Part shown: in pieces, positions 8,314 through 16,872 of the stretch
How the letters are laid out: each line of letters begins with the position of its first letter
How positions within the stretch are numbered: the first letter of the stretch is position 1
NCBI RefSeq assembly: GCF_004769235.1
Contig: NZ_RQFG01000005.1
Span: 124,001 to 188,000, forward strand
Length of the DNA: 64,000 nucleotides
Source of the DNA: Leptospira kanakyensis
GTDB taxonomy: Bacteria > Spirochaetota > Leptospiria > Leptospirales > Leptospiraceae
Reading direction: 5' to 3'
Notes under the pieces: model-generated
The model's input: only the letters and a program-made list of their open reading frames with translations
Told to the model about the DNA's origin: nothing
Databases searched by the model: none
Program-made: the position numbers and the translations under genes

Positions 8314-9007
8314 TGCGAACCGTCCCGACGTAAACTTCTGTTCTACGGTTTTTCTTTTCCGCAAGCATTGTATCTACTATTTTGTGTAAATCAGCGAAAC
8401 CATCCACTTCCTTAAAACGTTCTTCAACAATTCTATGAATTAGTTTTAATTCTAGTTTTACGGATTGAGAACGTTCCTTACTTAACTTAAGGTTCATTGA
8501 GAATGCACCCACGCTATCCGTGTGTCCACCAATTCGACAATTGGTTTCAGGGTATGCTTCCATAGCGTCCCCAACTTTGGCGATGAGTTCTTTTGCTTTT
8601 GGAGTGAGAGTTGATTTTCCAGATGGGAAAGCTACGTCCCCATCGATCACAATTAAAAGTTCTCGTAACCTTTTTTCATCATCTTCAATACGTTTGAGTT
8701 CGACGCCTTTTCCAACAAGACTTCCTCCTACTTCTTCAAATGGAGTTCCGGAGTGTTCAAAATCACTGCGAAGACCTTTATACAATTTCTCCAAATATTC
8801 AGAAGTTCCCAGTTTATCCAAAGAACCTTCTGGTAAACTCCCCAAATAGTCGCCGGATTTCTCCTCTTTAGGAGTAACACAGCCACAAAACTTTTGGAAG
8901 GCAACGGACTCTTTCCATTCTGGTTTAACAATAGTGTTACAATTTGTTAAAGTTAACAGAAGGAAGGTGGAATGGATCAGTAATGATGAGTATATTCTTT
9001 TACGCAT
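8303..9007 (-). CDS. OmpA-family peptidoglycan-binding lipoprotein
   Basis: 234 residues from the ATG at 9007; this start gives MRKRIYSSLLIHS and a lipobox LTN-C. The C-terminal half is an OmpA domain: a strand around LLIVIDGDVAFPSGKSTLTPKA, the GHTDSVG peptidoglycan-binding motif, NLKLSKERS, and the closing KNRRTEVYV strand. It should tether the outer membrane to peptidoglycan. The segment between the LSKERS and NRRTEV motifs is about 40 residues, longer than usual. Its 3' end overlaps the start of the barrel gene at 7090-8313, pointing to joint expression. Confidence 0.88.
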   Translation of the reverse strand: MRKRIYSSLLIHSTFLLLTLTNCNTIVKPEWKESVAFQKFCGCVTPKEEKSGDYLGSLPEGSLDKLGTSEYLEKLYKGLRSDFEHSGTPFEEVGGSLVGKGVELKRIEDDEKRLRELLIVIDGDVAFPSGKSTLTPKAKELIAKVGDAMEAYPETNCRIGGHTDSVGAFSMNLKLSKERSQSVKLELKLIHRIVEERFKEVDGFADLHKIVDTMLAEKKNRRTEVYVGTVRIVY

Positions 9008-9293
9008 AAGGCCAACAGTCCTTATCTTGAGAATCAACTGCTAAAATCAATTGATAAATTACAGAATTTGAATTTAACACCATTTATAATGTCCCTACTT
9101 ACGATTTCATATTATTGACACAAACATTGGGACTTCCCACTAAAAGCCCTTCTTGGATTCCGCTACAAATTGCCTTATTTTTCACCACCATCTAACACAT
9201 ACATTAAGAACCATTCAAAACCTTGTATATATTGGTTTTTCGTTGCCCCCATCCGATAACCCGAAACAATTGGATCATCCTACCATTGGAAGT

Positions 9294-12065
9294 ATGAAAT
9301 TATTTATGAACTATTCCCAACACATCAAATCCTTTCTTTTGGTTCTAATCTTATCTCTATTTTTTGTCTCCAATTGTAGCGGTCAGGTTTCCGCAGGGGA
9401 TACTTTCCTTTTTGGTGTCAGCGAAAGGTTTGATCGTTTGTTTGGAAACGAAGCGACTGTTGCTTGTTCCTCGGATGTGACGATCACAACGAAGGCGGTG
9501 TATTTGGAAGAAGACGGAGATACAACTGCGACTTTCAATGCATCTAACGATTCTGGGCTGAATTTGGGTGGAGCTCAACTATGGGGTTACAGTACTTTCG
9601 AAACTTGTATCTATCCTAACTCACCATTTAGCGGGTCTGTCGAAATTCCGGTTGCTGTCACATCTAACTATGGTTCGCGGATCACTTCCGTAAAATCCTT
9701 TCCAGGGGCAGAAGTTGCGATTCCGACTAAACTTACATTCACTGGGAATGGGGTAACAGAAAGACAGTGTTTTAAGTTCACTGTCGTACAAGATGCGGTG
9801 AGAAGTCCACTTGTAAACCCCATGACTGTCGCGTTAGGAACAATGGTTCAAAAAGACGGAACAGGCAAAGAATCATCGGGAACCTATTCCGGCAAGGATG
9901 CTTGCGATATTTCTGTATCATTGGATGATGATGAAGCACCGGGAGTTCGTGTATCCAATATTTCTGATGTGATGGAAGAGCCAAGTCCATCTGCTTCTGT
10001 GACTTATGGAACTTTTCAAATTAGATTACGCACTGCTCCAACTTCAAATGTAACCATTCCGATCAATGATACATATGATTCAGTGAACGCAAACAACCGA
10101 GAAGGAAGTGCTAGCCCAAAAACTTTAACATTCACTACCACTAACTTTGCCACTCCGCAATTGGTAAGAGTGGATGCGGTGGATGATTTAGAAATTGATG
10201 GAGTCAAAGTTTATACGGTTGAAGTTGGGAGAACTTCGAGTTCTGACTCCGAATACAATGGAATCAAACCAAGAAACGTCGTGGTTTACAATCGAGACCA
10301 AAGTGTACCTGGATATGCTTATATGAGGTTCGATTCTACAACGGGAAGTACTGGGACATCCGGAGGCTCAGTCAGCCAGTTTGCAACTGATGAAAGTAAT
10401 CAGTTTGGAACGAAATATTCAAACTTCCAGTTAAAACTAAGAACCAAGCCTACGAACAATGTAACCCTTACATTTTCTTCCAATTGTGGAAATAAATGTA
10501 CCATCCTTACCCCAACACTCACCTTCACTTCAACAAATTGGAATAATTACCAAACTTTCCAAGTAGAAGGTAAGTCCGATTCAGCAAACTCTGGTAATGC
10601 GGATTATACGATTTCCTTCGTAGCATCTTCTTCTGACTCCACTTATAACACAACAGTGACAGAACCCACTTTTACAGTACGTTCTTGCGATAACGATGGG
10701 ACTCATTTATTACAACCTTGTAATTTTTCCGGCTCTCCTTTAGGAACTTCGGGCGGTCGTTTAACAGCCGTCGAAGGTGCTACCACCCATATTTGGATGG
10801 TTACACAATCCAATCCAGGTTCCGATGTGACGGTTGGTCTTACAAGTACGGATACGAGTGAAGGAACAGTTCCTGTTAACGTAACAGTCAGTAGCGCAAA
10901 TTATAATTTTATGGAATCAGGGGGAACGAACCGGATCCTTCTGACTCATATTGATGACAACGAAGTAGATGGTTCTATTAATTGGGATGTAACCACTGCT
11001 TTGTCTACTGGTGCAGTTGCATACAATCCAATCGATATCTATGCCACAACTACGGACAATGAAGCCTATTTCTATGTAACTAAATCAGGTTCGACTAAAG
11101 AAGGTTCTTCCACTGGTGCTGACACTGCAACCATAGACGTTTGTTTGGGAGCTCAAAATACAGAGACCATTACTGTCAGCGTTGCCTGCGCAACCTATGG
11201 GGCAGGAACCGCTGCTTTTGGAGAATGCGGTACACTCTCTACCAACACACTTACCTTTCCACCATTGAGCCGCGTGGATGATAACGATGCTGGAGATACC
11301 AAATGTAAGAATTCATCAAAGAAACAAACTGTCACCATCCTTGGGGCTGATGATAGTTTTTCAGATGGTTCCCAAGATTATACAGTCAACCTTACTAAAA
11401 ATGCCAATACGGACGGAGTGTATTCGAGTGGAGCGGCAACTTTATCCAACCAAACAATTACGAATCGAGACGATGAACCTTTAGGGAAAAGGATCTTCGT
11501 AAGTACAGTGACTACTCCTGGTGAAATGACCGCTCAAGGGGTGTTTGGAGCAGATCAAACTTGCAATAATAATAGGCCAGGTGGTGTGACTGGGGGAACC
11601 TTCAAAGCTTTAATCGTAAGTAATAGTGCTGGTTCACCTTCAGAGGTAAATAATCGTATCACCAATGGAACCAATTGGGTATTAACTGCAGGATATCATT
11701 ACTATCGTTGCAATAGTTCTGGTTATACGAACTGCAGTGATGAGCATTCTTCTTTATTTGTTGCGGACGTATCAGCAGGATTTGACCCAACAAATCTTCC
11801 TAGAGAACTTTCTACTATTGGAGATCAGTATTGGACAGGGATGACTAATACTCTCGCACCGGCGACTCAAGCGAGTACTCCAGCTTGCGGTGGCGATGGC
11901 TTAACTTACCGACACAACTGCCATGGATTTACTTATCAAAACTGTCCGTCTAACCCGACTAGTTATCTTTATGGGCAAACATGGACTATGGCAACGGCTA
12001 ATGCAATCACAAGTCAAGAAGCTGTATGTACAGGATCAAAAAAATTAATCTGTGTTGAGCAGTAG
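9294..12065 (+). CDS. large lipoprotein with repeated beta domains and C-terminal DUF1554
   Basis: 923 residues from the ATG at 9294 (MKLFMNYSQHIKSFLLVL), chosen because it gives a signal peptide ending in the lipobox FVSN-C; the frame extends 47 codons further upstream without a signal. The middle has about five beta-sandwich repeats of roughly 100 residues with recurring features: a Thr/Ser-rich strand, T-F-T-x-x-N-W/F, DD-x-E-x-DG and a GTSGG turn, resembling Calx-beta or similar adhesive modules. The last 180 residues carry conserved Cys, Trp and Gly (GKRIFVS, FKALIVS, WVLTAGYHYYRC, LICVEQ) typical of the leptospiral DUF1554 domain. Probably surface exposed; an adhesive role is inference. 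Confidence 0.85.
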   Translation: MKLFMNYSQHIKSFLLVLILSLFFVSNCSGQVSAGDTFLFGVSERFDRLFGNEATVACSSDVTITTKAVYLEEDGDTTATFNASNDSGLNLGGAQLWGYSTFETCIYPNSPFSGSVEIPVAVTSNYGSRITSVKSFPGAEVAIPTKLTFTGNGVTERQCFKFTVVQDAVRSPLVNPMTVALGTMVQKDGTGKESSGTYSGKDACDISVSLDDDEAPGVRVSNISDVMEEPSPSASVTYGTFQIRLRTAPTSNVTIPINDTYDSVNANNREGSASPKTLTFTTTNFATPQLVRVDAVDDLEIDGVKVYTVEVGRTSSSDSEYNGIKPRNVVVYNRDQSVPGYAYMRFDSTTGSTGTSGGSVSQFATDESNQFGTKYSNFQLKLRTKPTNNVTLTFSSNCGNKCTILTPTLTFTSTNWNNYQTFQVEGKSDSANSGNADYTISFVASSSDSTYNTTVTEPTFTVRSCDNDGTHLLQPCNFSGSPLGTSGGRLTAVEGATTHIWMVTQSNPGSDVTVGLTSTDTSEGTVPVNVTVSSANYNFMESGGTNRILLTHIDDNEVDGSINWDVTTALSTGAVAYNPIDIYATTTDNEAYFYVTKSGSTKEGSSTGADTATIDVCLGAQNTETITVSVACATYGAGTAAFGECGTLSTNTLTFPPLSRVDDNDAGDTKCKNSSKKQTVTILGADDSFSDGSQDYTVNLTKNANTDGVYSSGAATLSNQTITNRDDEPLGKRIFVSTVTTPGEMTAQGVFGADQTCNNNRPGGVTGGTFKALIVSNSAGSPSEVNNRITNGTNWVLTAGYHYYRCNSSGYTNCSDEHSSLFVADVSAGFDPTNLPRELSTIGDQYWTGMTNTLAPATQASTPACGGDGLTYRHNCHGFTYQNCPSNPTSYLYGQTWTMATANAITSQEAVCTGSKKLICVEQ

Positions 12066-12079
12066 AAATCGAAATTACC

Positions 12080-12121
12080 AATTGAATCAAAACTTCACGA
12101 CTTCAGGGTTTTGATTCAATT
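12080..12121. terminator. bidirectional terminator between converging genes
   Basis: Perfect 14-bp inverted repeat AATTGAATCAAAAC (12080-12093) / GTTTTGATTCAATT (12108-12121) with a 14-nt loop. It closes the DUF1554 lipoprotein gene on the plus strand and overlaps the stop codon of the PIN-type toxin on the minus strand. Confidence 0.75.
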
Positions 12122-12340
12122 AAGAAATTCCTTTGGGCTGATGACTATGATTTCAGAGGAAGGGTAATCTTTTTTATTTTGGGTGATGATGTATTTTACT
12201 TTCTTTGATTTAGCAGCAAAAAACTGAACCGAGTCTTCAAAATCTTTCACTGAAGAGTTCAATGCTAAATCAATAATCTTTTCATCGACAGAAATAATAT
12301 CAATGATTACGTCAGAATCTAAACACACATGCGTTTTCAT
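12116..12340 (-). pseudogene. PIN-domain (VapC-like) toxin remnant lacking its central part
   Basis: 74 residues, against about 130-140 for a full PIN toxin. The N-terminus CLDSDVIIDI is the first PIN strand with its metal-binding Asp. It runs directly into ISVDEKIIDLALNSSVKDFEDSVQFF, which matches the C-terminal half with the distal acidic residues, and ends with the usual YIITQNKKDY and VISPKEFL. About 60 residues, including the second acidic site, are missing without any frame break. The start overlaps the antitoxin stop by 4 bases. It could be a decayed toxin or a working mini-protein; the first is more likely. Confidence 0.7.
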
Positions 12341-12588
12341 TTGTATTTATTTTCAAGGTGGGATGCAATTTCCTTTCGGATATCCACATCCGGGTTCCCT
12401 TTCAAAACACCAGCAAGCTTTCGAGTAATAGGAGGAATATCCTTGGCTTTCAGCGGATCGTTGTTACTTGAAAGTCCATCCAAATAATCTTCAACTAACC
12501 TAGAAAGGCTTTTATTTCTTTGTTTTGCAAACTCCTTTGCATGTTTGATGATTTTGTCATCAATGGAAAGTGTTAGTTTCGTATTCAT
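12337..12588 (-). CDS. antitoxin of the toxin-antitoxin pair, ribbon-helix-helix-like
   Basis: 83 residues. The N-terminus TKLTLSIDDKIIKHAKEFAKQ followed by LSRLVEDYLDGL has the pattern of a beta strand plus two helices found in RHH antitoxins of the DUF6364 kind. The C-terminal half (PPITRKLAGVLKGN) would be the toxin-wrapping part. The 4-base overlap with the PIN gene and a palindrome just upstream support an autoregulated toxin-antitoxin operon. AAAGG eight bases before the ATG is a usable ribosome site. Confidence 0.78.
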   Translation of the reverse strand: MNTKLTLSIDDKIIKHAKEFAKQRNKSLSRLVEDYLDGLSSNNDPLKAKDIPPITRKLAGVLKGNPDVDIRKEIASHLENKYK

Positions 12589-12605
12589 TTACAAACCTTT
12601 GCATA

Positions 12606-12635
12606 AGTATATATCTACTCAATTTATACGTATAA
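12606..12635 (-). promoter_or_regulatory. candidate autoregulated promoter of the antitoxin gene
   Basis: A perfect 12-nt palindrome TTATACGTATAA lies at 12624-12635. A -10-like TATACT (minus strand, 12606-12611) follows, giving an expected transcript start about ten bases before the antitoxin ATG. The palindrome falls in the -35/spacer region, where an RHH antitoxin would be expected to bind. Confidence 0.45.
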
Positions 12636-12668
12636 GTTAACGACTCTTTTTCACTCTTTCTACAAAAA

Positions 12669-13838
12669 CTAAAGCAACTTTAACTTTTCCTTAAGTAACT
12701 TGGCGGCCATCGCAAAACCGCCATCAGCTCCATCGACAAAATGCACTTCTTCGGACGATGCTACTTTTAAGACACAGGTCATAAGCGACCTGTTAGAAAC
12801 AAAAATCCCATAACGGATCAGATCCTCCGTTTCCAATTGGTTCAAAAAAGAAACAAGTCCTTCTCTATGTTCCTGCGATCCGTCAATCACCATCTTTAGT
12901 GTTCCATCATACTTACGAAAGTCAGCAGAAAGAACTTGGTAATCTTTCAGTTTGTCCAGTGAGTAGTGACCGGACTTAAGAGGAATTCCAAACCGCATAG
13001 CAAAAGCCATGGTCGTTCTTTCGATCCAAATTTGAGCAAGAGTTAAATAGTATTTAAAACCACTCGATTTACCGACACGAGCCAGGGCTTCATTGCGTAA
13101 ATAAGGACCCGAATCAAGTTCAATGTTGTTCACACGTAACGGATGGTAATCGCCCTCTTCGCCATATTCGGAACGAATGAAATTAAGCACACGTGTGATC
13201 GTTTTTTTACAAACTTCAAAATCTTTGTGAATGGGTTTTACAATGAGAGAAACAATCTCACCTCTTTCACTCGGAACGTCTTGCCACCGGCAAGTAAATC
13301 CAGTAAAATCCGCAGGTAAGATCTTTTCATTTTCTCGAACTAAGTAAGATTCATCTTTTCCTTCTTTGATCCATGATTCAGCCAATGGCAATGCTTCCCC
13401 AAAGAGTGAACATTGGACATAGTGTTCCGAAGCTCGAAACTTACTTAAGAATAATTCCGTTCCCGCGCGGTACAACTCTTGGACAGGAACAATGCCTGCA
13501 CGCATTTCCAATCCAAAGGCAACCTTAACTTGTGAGATGGTATCAGCAATTGCGGAACGAATGGGAAACAATAAATTGACAGGAAGTAAAAAAGTAACCC
13601 CATCTCCGCCAAACACAAATGGAAAATCCATATGCCCATACACATTGGCAACGGCAATGGCGGTCAGTCCACCGGCTGTATTCACATCTTTGTATCTACC
13701 TTCTTCAATTGCTTTTGTGGATCCAACTATGTCCGTAATCAGAATGAACCAATCATCGGGAACTTTTGTTGGCATCACACCATCAAAGAGATTTTTAAAA
13801 TTAGAACTTGGTTTTAGGTTTTTATAAAAATCATCCAC
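12669..13838 (-). CDS. DUF3095 family protein with a class III nucleotide-cyclase-like fold
   Basis: 389 residues. The N-terminal half looks like a class III cyclase domain: FILITDIVGSTKAI carries the first metal-binding Asp and FGGDGVTFLLP the second, followed by an MRAGIVPVQELYRAG strand at the place of the usual RIGI-x-x-G. The second half has no named motif but is characteristic of DUF3095. Possible activity is making a cyclic nucleotide in the cytoplasm, but substrate residues are not recognisable, so activity is not claimed. It stands between the toxin pair and the divergent GH3 gene. Confidence 0.75.
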   Translation of the reverse strand: MDDFYKNLKPSSNFKNLFDGVMPTKVPDDWFILITDIVGSTKAIEEGRYKDVNTAGGLTAIAVANVYGHMDFPFVFGGDGVTFLLPVNLLFPIRSAIADTISQVKVAFGLEMRAGIVPVQELYRAGTELFLSKFRASEHYVQCSLFGEALPLAESWIKEGKDESYLVRENEKILPADFTGFTCRWQDVPSERGEIVSLIVKPIHKDFEVCKKTITRVLNFIRSEYGEEGDYHPLRVNNIELDSGPYLRNEALARVGKSSGFKYYLTLAQIWIERTTMAFAMRFGIPLKSGHYSLDKLKDYQVLSADFRKYDGTLKMVIDGSQEHREGLVSFLNQLETEDLIRYGIFVSNRSLMTCVLKVASSEEVHFVDGADGGFAMAAKLLKEKLKLL

Positions 13839-13927
13839 AGAAACTCAGACGTTGGATTCTCATAGAATGCAGATATTTTTCTTGGTTGTCTCGGAAAAGC
13901 CGTCCGTAGAACGTACCATCATAGCTT

Positions 13928-15694
13928 ATGAACAAAGTTCTACTTCGCACATCCTTTTCCCTCTTCCTTCTTTTCGGATTTTTTGGCTCCTCATATTGTT
14001 TTGGATTTTATCTGACAGAACTTGCTGCCAACGAACGCAAAACTTGGTTGGAAACAAAAGCCTGGGCCATCACAAACACAATGTCAGAAGAAGAACTTGT
14101 AGGCCAAACCATCCACATTGCCATCCCACAAAAGACAGTGGATCCCATCGCTTTGGAAGAAATCGCAGCCACAAAACCAGGGGGAATCATTCTCTTTGGA
14201 AAGAATCTAGGCAAAAAAGAAGAGATTCTTTCTCTCACTCGTGACTTACAGATTGCCGCAAAAGATAAGGGCCTCGCACCATTTTTTATTTCCACAGACC
14301 AAGAAGGAGGCCGAGTTTTCCGAGTCCAAGACGGAATCACGCACTATCCAGGTGCTATGGCAGTCGGCCAAACAGGAAATACGGAATGGGGAGAAACTGT
14401 TGGATTTGTCACATCCTATGAACTTCGTAGCCTTGGTCTCAATTTTCTTTTTGCGCCCGTTCTTGATATCAATAACAATCCTTTAAATCCCGTCATCAAC
14501 ACACGTTCGTTTGGTTCTGATTCCAAACGAGTTTCTGATGTAGCTGTGGCTTATGAAAAAGGAGCTCGTGTCGGCGGATGCCTTCCTGTCATCAAACATT
14601 TTCCAGGACATGGGGATACCACAGTGGATAGCCACCTCGGACTTCCCATCATTAACAAAAGTTTGGAGGAGTTAGAAACATTGGAACTGGTTCCTTTCAA
14701 ACGTTCCATTGCCGGTGGCGCCGAGGCAGTGATGTCAGCCCACATCATGTATCCCAAAATTGATCCCCAGTTTCCAGCCACACTTTCCAAAACCATACTA
14801 ACGGATGTTTTACGAAAAGGGCTAAATTTTGATGGTATCATCATCACAGATGCGATGGAAATGCATGCCATTTCTAAAAATTATGAAAAAGACCGACCTG
14901 GTGTTCTTACTATCCTTGCTGGAGCCAACATTGTCCTTCTGACAAGTTGGGGAGAAACAGCAAGAAAGTTCAAAGCCCAACTGAGTGAAGCTTATAAAAG
15001 CGGAGAGTTTCGTTATGTAGACAAAGAAGGGAACGAACATGACAAACTCAAAGAAGCCGTACAAAAACAAATTCGTAAAAAACTAGAACTTGGGCTTTAT
15101 GATGAAAACTCCATCCTTCCCAAAGTATATGAGGAAAACCAAAAACAAAAAGAATTCCTCACCAATTGGAATTTGGAAAGAAACCAAAGATATGCTAAGT
15201 TAAACGAATCCAAAAACTTTGTAAAAGAAATCAACGAAGACTCCATTCGCGCCTATCCAAAATCCGTGCAAACTTCAGGGATTCTACCGTCCGAAACTAT
15301 ATCCTTTGTGAAAAACAATCGTTTGAAAGAAACTCTGAAAACAAAAAAGATTAACTCGCTAGCTTTCAAATCCTTCCAGTCCCAAACAAAAGACAAAACC
15401 ATCACAACTTATCTTTTTGATTCTACTTCCGAAAACGAAATTCTTTCCATAGCTGCCCTCGCCAAAAAAAATCCGACAAAAAAGTTTATCATCTTACACG
15501 GCGGAACTCCGTTTGTGAAACTTCCGGAACTTCCTAACTTACAGTATTTGTTATCTTTTTCTTTAACCCAAGGATCTTGGGAAGCATTTGGTGAAAAACT
15601 CACTTCAGGGAAAGAAATTCCAAAAGTAGATTTAATTTTATTACCCAAAGGGTCAAAGACACCTTCCAAAGGTGCCTTCCCTGAAAGGTTATAG
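13928..15694 (+). CDS. nagZ: glycoside hydrolase family 3 beta-N-acetylglucosaminidase (NagZ-like)
   Basis: Probably removes GlcNAc from peptidoglycan fragments. 588 residues; the N-terminus MNKVLLRTSFSLFLLFGFFG is a signal or membrane anchor, so it acts outside the cytoplasm. The GH3 barrel shows DQEGGRVFR, the NagZ signature KHFPGHGDTTVDSH with the Asp234/His236 acid-base pair, and the nucleophile Asp308 in IITDAMEM. Residues after about 400 form a C-terminal extension like that of the Bacillus NagZ. It is separate from neighbours, convergent with the gene at 15701-16846. Family is certain; the exact substrate is inferred from the KHFPGHGDT motif. Confidence 0.88.
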   Translation: MNKVLLRTSFSLFLLFGFFGSSYCFGFYLTELAANERKTWLETKAWAITNTMSEEELVGQTIHIAIPQKTVDPIALEEIAATKPGGIILFGKNLGKKEEILSLTRDLQIAAKDKGLAPFFISTDQEGGRVFRVQDGITHYPGAMAVGQTGNTEWGETVGFVTSYELRSLGLNFLFAPVLDINNNPLNPVINTRSFGSDSKRVSDVAVAYEKGARVGGCLPVIKHFPGHGDTTVDSHLGLPIINKSLEELETLELVPFKRSIAGGAEAVMSAHIMYPKIDPQFPATLSKTILTDVLRKGLNFDGIIITDAMEMHAISKNYEKDRPGVLTILAGANIVLLTSWGETARKFKAQLSEAYKSGEFRYVDKEGNEHDKLKEAVQKQIRKKLELGLYDENSILPKVYEENQKQKEFLTNWNLERNQRYAKLNESKNFVKEINEDSIRAYPKSVQTSGILPSETISFVKNNRLKETLKTKKINSLAFKSFQSQTKDKTITTYLFDSTSENEILSIAALAKKNPTKKFIILHGGTPFVKLPELPNLQYLLSFSLTQGSWEAFGEKLTSGKEIPKVDLILLPKGSKTPSKGAFPERL

Positions 15695-15700
15695 TTTTTT

Positions 15701-16846
15701 TTACGTTAAAACTTCTCTGATACCACCACGTTTGCGGATTTCTTCATACAAAGTTTTCCGCACAGTTTCATCCGCATCCACATAACGAAGGAGATACAAA
15801 TCTGACTTTTGTTTGGTGGGCATCATCTTTGCCCTAATATTAAAATTAGGGCCATTTTCAAATCCAAAACTCACTTCCCAAAGGTCTTGTTGTTTCCAAA
15901 TTTCAGGTGAAATTTCTACAGGAAAAGTAAACAAAATCCCTCGATCCGACAATCTTTCCGAAAGAGTGATAAAAGGTTTTGGATTGTCTTTGATTTCAAA
16001 CCGTTTTTCGTTATGTTCTTTTTGGTCCTTGGCAATCCGTTTCAAAACTTCCAATTGTTTATCAATGTTTTCTTCTGTGAGAAGGAGTTTGTTTTTATCC
16101 AATTCCAAAACTTGTTTTTTTTCATCGGGTGGAGGCCAAGGTGCTACAGTGATGGATAACTTTTCGGTTAACATCAAATGGGACTCACCCTTCCTTTCAA
16201 TTTTTCCATTAAAATGAAAGATCACACCACTTTCATTGGTGCGAGTCATACTACCCTCTAACAAATAACCGCCGCTACTGGGTCGAAACACATAGAGTTT
16301 TGCTTCTTTGCCGGGAACCAGTAAATCCTTGGAAAGTCCTTTGATGGATAAAAGGAGTTCATCTGTTGTTTTTTGCATCACATAAGTTAACTCTTCTCTG
16401 CCATCTGCTTCGAGAGCCGCAACCTCACCCACAGTCAGATCATTCAAAGAGAGGATTTCTTTTTTGAACTCAACTCCCGAACGGAAAAGTTTATCAAAAA
16501 GATCCACTTCTCTTTCCGTTGTGTTGGCGTTGGATTTTAAAAAATACCGATAGAGTGCGTTTTTTAGTTTGTTTCTGTTTTCAGGCAAAAGATAAATTTC
16601 GCGTTCATCATCGTTTAGATGATCATAAAACGAGTGGAGGATGTTGAGTTCGAGTTGGTTGCATTTCCTAGCAGAGGCATATCTCTGAAACTCAACCCAA
16701 TGGTTCACCACACTGGTTTGTTTATTCTGCAAGTAGTTCATCACCTTCACGTAAACAAAGGCAGCAACACCCATAAGAAAGATGTAAAAGAGGTAGATCG
16801 GATCAAATTTTGGAAAAATCCAAACGACTTGTGCTATAAAATTCAT
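15701..16846 (-). CDS. membrane-anchored protein, possibly PilZ/YcgR-like
   Basis: 381 residues. One membrane helix near the N-terminus (about residues 15-35: DPIYLFYIFLMGVAAFVYV), then a helical segment to about residue 150, then two beta-rich segments: one around KEAKLYVFRPSSGGYLLEGSM, the other around FITLSERLSDRGILFTFPVEI. This two-barrel layout recalls YcgR/PilZ c-di-GMP proteins, but no clear RxxxR plus D/NxSxxG pair is visible, so binding of c-di-GMP is not supported. Divergent from murA. Confidence 0.55.
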   Translation of the reverse strand: MNFIAQVVWIFPKFDPIYLFYIFLMGVAAFVYVKVMNYLQNKQTSVVNHWVEFQRYASARKCNQLELNILHSFYDHLNDDEREIYLLPENRNKLKNALYRYFLKSNANTTEREVDLFDKLFRSGVEFKKEILSLNDLTVGEVAALEADGREELTYVMQKTTDELLLSIKGLSKDLLVPGKEAKLYVFRPSSGGYLLEGSMTRTNESGVIFHFNGKIERKGESHLMLTEKLSITVAPWPPPDEKKQVLELDKNKLLLTEENIDKQLEVLKRIAKDQKEHNEKRFEIKDNPKPFITLSERLSDRGILFTFPVEISPEIWKQQDLWEVSFGFENGPNFNIRAKMMPTKQKSDLYLLRYVDADETVRKTLYEEIRKRGGIREVLT

Positions 16847-16872
16847 AATTTACTTTTCCTCATATCCGTATC

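Noticed and set aside
15660..15715. Possible terminator after the GH3 gene (CACCTT/AAGGTG stem and a T-run)
   Set aside because: The stem lies within the coding sequence and is about 30 bases away from the T-run, so it is not a proper terminator.
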